A stretch of DNA of 13,365 bases from assembly GCA_000787465.1 (NCBI GenBank), contig JSYX01000774.1:1-13365 (forward strand), read 5' to 3'. The notes beneath the pieces were generated by a model. That model did not search any database, had not been told where the DNA came from, and saw nothing but the letters and a program-made list of their open reading frames with translations. Below, one piece after another: positions 8,843-13,365 of the stretch (position 1 is the stretch's first letter; each line of letters starts with the position of its first letter). The stretch is from Thermomucor indicae-seudaticae (taxonomy: Eukaryota; Mucoromycota; Mucoromycetes; Mucorales; Lichtheimiaceae). The translations under genes were made by a program, and so were the position numbers.

Positions 8843-9881
8843 ATAAAAAAACTAGGGAGATATTCCATATTGAATAACAATGACTGCACCATAAAGCGAA
8901 ACTGTGATGTAACATAAAACCTTGCATGGCTGAATATGTCCACAACGTAATTGCTGGTGACTCCATCTTTTACGAAGCATGGAGGCTGTATCACGAGGAA
9001 TAAATGCTATCATATTCCTTGCTACAGTATGGAACTTGGAAATTGATGTTGCAGTAAACATAGGCTTCCTTACTCTAGTAAAAGATTAGTACGCAGCCAA
9101 CTTGTCGCCAGTTGTCTCGTATTTCAGAATAGTAAATGACAATGTCAAGAAAGGTTGGAAAACTTATAACTAACAGCAGTATGATATGTTGGCCTGATAT
9201 CTTCATGGATATTCAGAATGTACTCAGACTGGAACCATTTGTGGGGGCCTCTTGACAAAGTATTGCTTTTCTGATTTTCGTTTCAGAGCCATTATCAAAT
9301 GAACTATGAAAGCACAGTTACTTCTTGCTTTAACAACTACATATCTTAGAGTAACTCGCTTGTTTCCAGCGCTTGCTAAGCAATCACTGACTGTGCCAGG
9401 AACTACTGGCGCTATCACTAGCTATGCCAGTAGCTGCTAGCACTATCACTGAGTACTCCAGTAGCTACTAGAGCCAGACTGACTGTTCGAGAAAGTACTG
9501 ATGGTGTAGCCAATTGTAACAGTGGCTCTTTGACACCGATAAATAACATCAATAAAGAGTCCCTTATTAAATAACTGCATCATTGCTATGGAAGATATAA
9601 TGGTCATTTATCTGATTATCAGTATAACGGCTTATAACATACTTAGCACCGTTCTTTAAGACTGATCTGCTTAGGCATTAAGTTTTAGCAAGACGACTAA
9701 AGGTTTTACTCTGCTCATCTGTATTTGTGGTACGTGTGTATGATATGGTATAGAGAAGCGTTCCACGCAATCATAAAACAGACAACGAGATAAGTTTAGC
9801 AATGTACATGCCATAGACGAGGCCATATTTGTTTCCAGTAATCGTATAATTTATTAGCGCCAAGTGGTCCTCTTAATGTTC
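8843..9881. other. Noncoding spacer between convergent genes
   Basis: About 1 kb between the transposase stop and the end of the C2H2 gene, which converge on it. I see no convincing frame on either strand; small - strand frames at 8966-8769 and 9061-8852 carry no motif. A diverged tandem duplication of about 31 bp lies at roughly 9410-9475 (GCGCTATCACTAG and GCACTATCACTGA arms), with CTACTGG/CCAGTAG inverted copies nearby. AATAAA at 8999 could serve as a poly(A) signal for the transposase transcript. Confidence 0.5.
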
Positions 9882-10733
9882 TTAATCAGCTTCTTCATCT
9901 TCAACATATTCTTCTTCCATCTCATCCTCGTCGTCGTCTTCTTCTTCTCCTTCGCCCTTCCACAAGTTTTTCTTCAAGTTCTGCAGTCTGTCGAGGACTG
10001 AAGATGGCATCTCATCAGCCCTCAACTGTGGATCCTGGCGCAGGTATGGACAGCCAGTCCATCGCATGGCCCTGATCTTCGGGCAGTTATTTGACACACA
10101 GCGTGTCTTTGTCTTTTCCACCGCTCCCATGATTTCATTTAGAAGCTGTGCCTTGCGATCGTCAGGCAAGGCGGCATAGTCGCGGTAGGCATATGCAATT
10201 TCAGGGTCAAAAAAGGTGTCCTGGATTTCATCCGTGAAGACCGCTCCAGCTTCACGGGCAACCAGAGCAAGATAGCCGAACCGAACAGCGTTGCCGTACT
10301 CGTCCAAAAGCGGTTTCTCGTCCTCACCAATGGCGTCCGATAGTATATCCTCTACGTTCTTTAAGACCTGCTGCAATTCAATCTCTAGCTGAATTGGCTT
10401 CAGCTGGACAAGGTAATCGAACTCTACAATAGCAGAGCCAAGGCGCCTCTGCTCCTTTCGGCGCATTGCTTCTTTCGCAGCGTTTGCCTTGTAATACGCC
10501 CGCTTCTTCTCTAGGCACTGGCTTCTGGTCAATCGTCTTTTTGGCTCTGGGCGGCATTTGGCAGGCATGGGCACGCCATGTTTCGTGAAACGATGGCGCG
10601 CAAGCGTAAGCTCCGTCTTCAGCGTTTGGTGGCAGTCGGGACAGACTAAGCCGACAGAGTCCTCGACTTCTGCTTCGTTTGGCATCTGCTGTTCCTGTAC
10701 TCGAAGAGCTACTTCTCGCGCAGCGATCGGCAT
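9882..10733 (-). CDS. C2H2 zinc-finger cargo protein (283 aa)
   Basis: This is an uninterrupted frame from ATG at 10733 to TAA. A single C2H2 finger lies near the N terminus: C31, C34, H47 and H52, with spacing C-x2-C-x12-H-x4-H and the text VCPDCHQTLKTELTLARH. A basic stretch follows (about residues 62-98: PKRRLTRSQCLEKKR, then MRRKEQRR). A second small Cys group (RCVSNNC, then TGCPY) sits near residues 209-228. The C terminus is strongly acidic, with runs of Glu and Asp. This suggests a nuclear, nucleic-acid-binding protein, but I recognise no named family. It lies inside the KDZ transposon, reads in the same direction as the two upstream cargo regions, and converges on the transposase. A regulatory or ends-binding role is possible but unproven. 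The single long exon contrasts with the intron-rich neighbours. Confidence 0.72.
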   Translation of the reverse strand: MPIAAREVALRVQEQQMPNEAEVEDSVGLVCPDCHQTLKTELTLARHRFTKHGVPMPAKCRPEPKRRLTRSQCLEKKRAYYKANAAKEAMRRKEQRRLGSAIVEFDYLVQLKPIQLEIELQQVLKNVEDILSDAIGEDEKPLLDEYGNAVRFGYLALVAREAGAVFTDEIQDTFFDPEIAYAYRDYAALPDDRKAQLLNEIMGAVEKTKTRCVSNNCPKIRAMRWTGCPYLRQDPQLRADEMPSSVLDRLQNLKKNLWKGEGEEEDDDEDEMEEEYVEDEEAD

Positions 10734-10861
10734 GTCTGAGTACCATGTTTTGGTTGGGTCTCCAGGTGGCGCTGACCCATTACGACGAAAAGCAAGCCTG
10801 CCAGGGAAAGGAAGCGGTCAAGGACGTCGCGGAAGTTCTACTTTTGGCAAATATTTACTAC

Positions 10862-11655
10862 TCATAAATCAAAGCAAAGCAGGTCAGGGTCTTCAATGTC
10901 TGAGGAGAAAAAGACGTCGACAATAGCCAGACTGGAGTGGTTATTGCAAACTGGAGGACTTACTTCAGCTTAGACACCATTTTTGGCACTGCGATGTAAT
11001 ATCTATAGCGTTTACAGTCAAACATCAACTTGAGATCAGGAACTTTTGCAGTTGTTACCAGCTACTGTAGTCTTTTTTATTTGGGTTTACTGACAGGAAA
11101 AAGAGAAGCCTTCTAGAGCGATCTGGGGAACACTTTATAGCGGGATCTATTCGGAAGTATGCCGTGCCTGTTTATAGGAATGAAGCACGTGGTTTCTCAT
11201 AGGTGTAGGTGACAACACCTGCCCTTGAAGATTGTAGCAGTGAATTTGATCTGTGCCTCGTGCATACTGTCTGAGAAGGTAGTCAATCTGTGCCCATGCC
11301 AAATTAGAACTGTCAATAGGCTATCCCGCTTTTAGCCTTCTAAACATTAGACGCCAGGTTTATCATAGATCGTTGCCTTCAAGTCAGGTTTGCGCCAACC
11401 AAATGTAAAATATGAAGCGACTTAAAGGGTCTACCATGCGATCAGTAGCATCGTGCATACTCTTTCTGGAAAACGTACCTACGGCCTGTATGCCCGAAAG
11501 GCATCATCAAACGCAACAAAGCAACAGATAAATATCCCTCACGCGTATTGTGTTAGAGACATCAACATAACTATTTGCGTATAAGTACATACGCGTACAC
11601 TGACTAAGCGGAGGGCATATTGCGCTTTAATCTCGCTCAGCTTCTTGGTTATCAT
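10862..11655 (-). pseudogene. Multi-exon cargo gene of unknown function, partly resolved, possibly broken
   Basis: Several protein-like blocks lie in order on the - strand. They are 11655-11599 (start MITKKLSEIKAQYALRLVS), then a good phase-0 junction to 11485 onward (AVGTFSRKSMHDATDRMV). Next is a block around 11410-11353 (GWRKPDLKATIYDKPG), then 11320-11219 (LAWAQIDYLLRQYARGTDQ), 11167-11091, 11061-10964 (LKLMFDCKRYRYYIAVPK) and 10931-10862 (LAIVDVFFSSDIEDPDLL, stop TGA). The last junction has a GTAAGT donor. Several junctions would need introns of only 29-32 nt, and at least two do not keep phase. Either this is a decayed gene or it has unusual introns. I recognise no family. It sits between the 5-exon gene and the C2H2 gene, in the same direction. 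Confidence 0.42.
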
Positions 11656-11716
11656 TCCCGCCAGCGGGTTCCTGAAGATATATCATGAATCATGAATCAT
11701 CACCGAAAGAGAAATG

Positions 11717-12929
11717 TTATTCATCAAAGCTAGACTGTACCGTGTTATCTTCTACTCTCTCGAATTTCACTTCTCCCTTCTGCAAAGCGTCCATGAGCAG
11801 TCCCCGTTCCACGGATGTCAGGCTACTAACGGTGCGCACCGGCACCGACTTTGGCCAGCCTGTAAGCCTGACCTTCTTCTTAGGATTCTCCAAGACTATG
11901 TCCTTCCACGGTATCTTAGTCTTGGCCGCTTGCTCGGTGTTGTGTATCCCAACAGCACGCACTGAGCAAACGAATTGTGTCTGCATCAACTACTCTCAGA
12001 TAAAAAACAAAAGAAAAAGCTTACAGTAGAGCTCTCGCACTTCTTCTGTTAAATCATCGCGCGTCTGGTTATGATTCCTCTTCTTCGAGGAATCTCCATG
12101 GTTCCCGGTGACAGAAGCCCCGACGCTACCATCAGCAGCAACATCACTGCTACCATGGACCGTTGCGTCTGATAAAACATTATGTCAGTGCCTTCTACGC
12201 GTCTTTTCTGAACTTCCACTACCTCTAGGTAGAGGGTCTATTCTGCCCTCATCGACAAAGGTCCGGAAGGTGTGTGCGAGCTTCTTGCCTTCCGCGGTCT
12301 GCATGAAGTCATATGCACGACCTGAAAACTCGCTTTAGCATCCGCATGGGCGCTGTCTAACAGAGAAAGGTACCTTCCGTTCCCGAAACGGTCCAGACGT
12401 CAGGTTTCCCGTCTGGGCCAGGTTTGTACATCAGTGCCAAGCTATGGACACCGAAGTCCTCCTTAAGTCGCAGGAACGACTTCGACACGTAGTTCTTCGT
12501 CTTCACCACTTGTTTCATTGCGACTTTCGCGTCATCCGCAGCCACCACGAAGTTCGCATTGCTGCTGGCCGCAGCAAATTCCGTCATTCTGGCCTTGTCA
12601 TACGAAGCCTTCATGATCCTGTTTTTATCAGCAAGAATAGCGCCCTCGGGGACTATAAAGTAGACATTAAGAAACACCATTCCATGTGCTCGTTATTAGA
12701 ACTTACAGTCAGTTTTCCTATAATTCTCAGCGTAATGCAGGTTCCACGCGCTAGGCGCTCTAGGCGGGCCCATGACCTTCACTCCGTTGGTCATGTTGGC
12801 CTTGATCATCAGGTCTGCCACAGACATGCCGGCATCCTGCGCGAAAGACTCGTAGAATTCCTTTTGGTGCTGCATTTCAGCAAGCCAGCGTTGTTTGAGT
12901 CCTTCAGGGCGCTTTTCAAAATCACTCAT
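11717..12929 (-). CDS. Five-exon cargo protein of unknown function (329 aa)
   Basis: Exons on the - strand are 12929-12707, 12652-12374, 12321-12223, 12168-12025 and 11961-11717. All four introns (52-63 nt) have GT-AG ends and all are phase 1. The first begins GTAAGT. The joined frame has no internal stop and ends in TAA. Residues 55-72 read PPRAPSAWNLHYAENYRK, faintly like the start of an HMG-box, but the rest of that fold is not evident. A Lys/Ala-rich middle follows, then a polar linker with KKRNHNQTRDDLTEEV, and a C-terminal block (about 265-320) with IPWKDI, KKKVRLTGWPKSVPV and LTSVERGLLMDAL. It starts 70 bp inside the right inverted repeat and reads inward, as the transposase does from the left end. 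A DNA-binding helper of transposition is a guess. The consistent splicing suggests it is intact. Confidence 0.75.
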
Positions 12930-12999
12930 GGTGAGTATCAGAGGTTACGGGAGCAGTAATAAAAGAACGAGCTTTTGTCTATTTTCTATTTCGGCGCTA

Positions 13000-13141
13000 C
13001 AGCCTTCCTCGCTGCCACGGATTGAAGGAGCGATCCGAAGTCAGCAGACTTGAGGAATTTGAGGGATTTGGGGAATTTGGGCGCAGAGGCTTTGGAACGT
13101 GATCCATGAATTTTTTGGGAAAAACGCGGTAGACACAGGTG
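13000..13141 (-). repeat. Right terminal inverted repeat (142 bp)
   Basis: This is the reverse complement of 4206-4369 with two mismatches and lacks the 22 bp present at 4221-4242. The outer end reads CAGGTG, mirroring CACCTG on the left. It lies 70 bp upstream of the 5-exon gene's start codon and may contain its promoter. Confidence 0.95.
13053..13079 (-). repeat. Three tandem 9-bp units in the right TIR
   Basis: On the + strand the units read AGGAATTTG, AGGGATTTG and GGGAATTTG. They are an exact mirror of the left array at 4290-4316. Confidence 0.7.
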
Positions 13142-13149
13142 GAATTTCT
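13142..13149. repeat. Target-site duplication, right copy (GAATTTCT)
   Basis: These eight bases follow the right inverted repeat directly and are identical to 4198-4205. Confidence 0.93.
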
Positions 13150-13365
13150 GATTTTCAACACTTCCAATTTTACCATTACTTTTCTTTCTTTATCTTCAAA
13201 AAGGCCCATATCGTTTTATTTCTCAACTTCACTCAAAAGGTGAGTGCCTTGATATCATTTCTAACAACGTATAAAATAGAGGACTTATGAATATCTTTCA
13301 ATAAAGCCGTTCTATCTTCAGGAATTTTACAAGACTCAGTTCACGTTGCTTCATGCTACTACTCC
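13150..13365 (+). other. Host flank, possible continuation of the interrupted gene
   Basis: After removal of the transposon and one duplication, a frame starting at 4143 continues through 13150 to 13239 without a stop. A GTGAGT donor at 13240 and a TCTTCAG acceptor ending at 13321 then define a plausible 82-nt intron with a CTAAC branch-like site at 13261. The joined frame remains open to the window edge. The protein it would encode is Phe/Tyr-rich, and I cannot match it to a Fanzor segment with confidence. Confidence 0.3.

Larger units (their letters stand above)
4206..13141. mobile_element. KDZ-superfamily DNA transposon with cargo genes (8,936 bp)
   Basis: The element is bounded by CACCTGTGTCTACCG at 4206 and its exact reverse complement ending at 13141. 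It has long inverted repeats and an 8-bp target duplication, GAATTTCT. Zisupton-type KDZ elements are known for 8-bp duplications, and the encoded transposase belongs to that superfamily, so structure and gene content agree. Gene order from left to right is KDZ transposase (+), then three - strand genes or remnants: a C2H2 protein, a fragmented multi-exon region and a 5-exon protein of unknown function. Two noncoding stretches of about 1 kb lie at 4370-5356 and 8843-9881. It interrupts sequence just 3' of, or within, the Fanzor-like pseudogene. The near-identical termini suggest recent movement, while the in-frame TAG codons suggest this copy is not autonomous now. Confidence 0.93.

Noticed and set aside
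9410..9475. Possible CRISPR-like or satellite array
   Set aside because: There are only two diverged copies of about 31 bp with no spacers, so it is just a small imperfect tandem duplication.
10558..10926. 122-aa + strand frame opposite the C2H2 gene
   Set aside because: It is antisense to the zinc-finger frame, Cys/Ser-rich from reverse reading, and has no motif of its own. Its 3' part (about 10762-10866) looks slightly protein-like but has no partner exon.
9882..12929. A TET/JBP dioxygenase as transposon cargo
   Set aside because: Fungal KDZ elements are known to be linked to TET/JBP genes, so I looked for the HxD...H...R oxygenase core in the three - strand regions. None shows it.
12444..12959. 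171-aa + strand frame over the 5-exon gene
   Set aside because: It is the longest + frame there but is antisense to cleanly spliced exons. It is His/Arg/Leu-rich, as expected from a shadow frame.

Overview
The window is eukaryotic and most likely fungal. Its genes are split by many short GT-AG introns, and it carries a KDZ-type DNA transposon, Fanzor (eukaryotic TnpB-like) coding remnants and several MITEs. An early-diverging fungus such as a Mucoromycota member is my inference; the sequence does not prove it. Nearly the whole window is mobile DNA nested in mobile DNA.

Left part (1-4205). The window opens inside the 3' end of a Fanzor-like gene (RuvC-III/zinc-ribbon end, stop at 413). A GC-rich tract follows that could hold its guide RNA. 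Next is a Tc1/mariner-like non-autonomous element (624-1490, TA duplication) containing a 66-bp hAT-like mini-element (803-868, 8-bp duplication). From 1493 a second, same-direction Fanzor-like gene runs to about 4150. It is broken by a 267-bp hAT-like MITE (2441-2707, duplication GGTGGCAG) and by stops and frame changes, and it has a 36-bp coding minisatellite.

Main part (4206-13141). This is an 8,936-bp DNA transposon with both ends present. It has terminal inverted repeats of 164 and 142 bp (140 of 142 aligned bases identical, plus one 22-bp indel) and a perfect 8-bp target duplication, GAATTTCT. It encodes a KDZ (Kyakuja-Dileera-Zisupton) transposase on the + strand, which I reconstruct as 12 exons (5357-8842). 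The DDE-type motifs are intact, but there are three in-frame stop codons, all TAG. Three further genes or gene remnants lie on the - strand: a C2H2 zinc-finger protein (10733-9882), a poorly resolved multi-exon coding region (11655-10862), and a clean 5-exon gene for a 329-aa protein of unknown function (12929-11717). The transposase reads inward from the left end and the cargo reads inward from the right end.

Right flank (13150-13365). The interrupted host sequence resumes and includes an intron-like segment.

Exon structures were worked out by hand from splice signals, frame continuity and family motifs; none has transcript support here.
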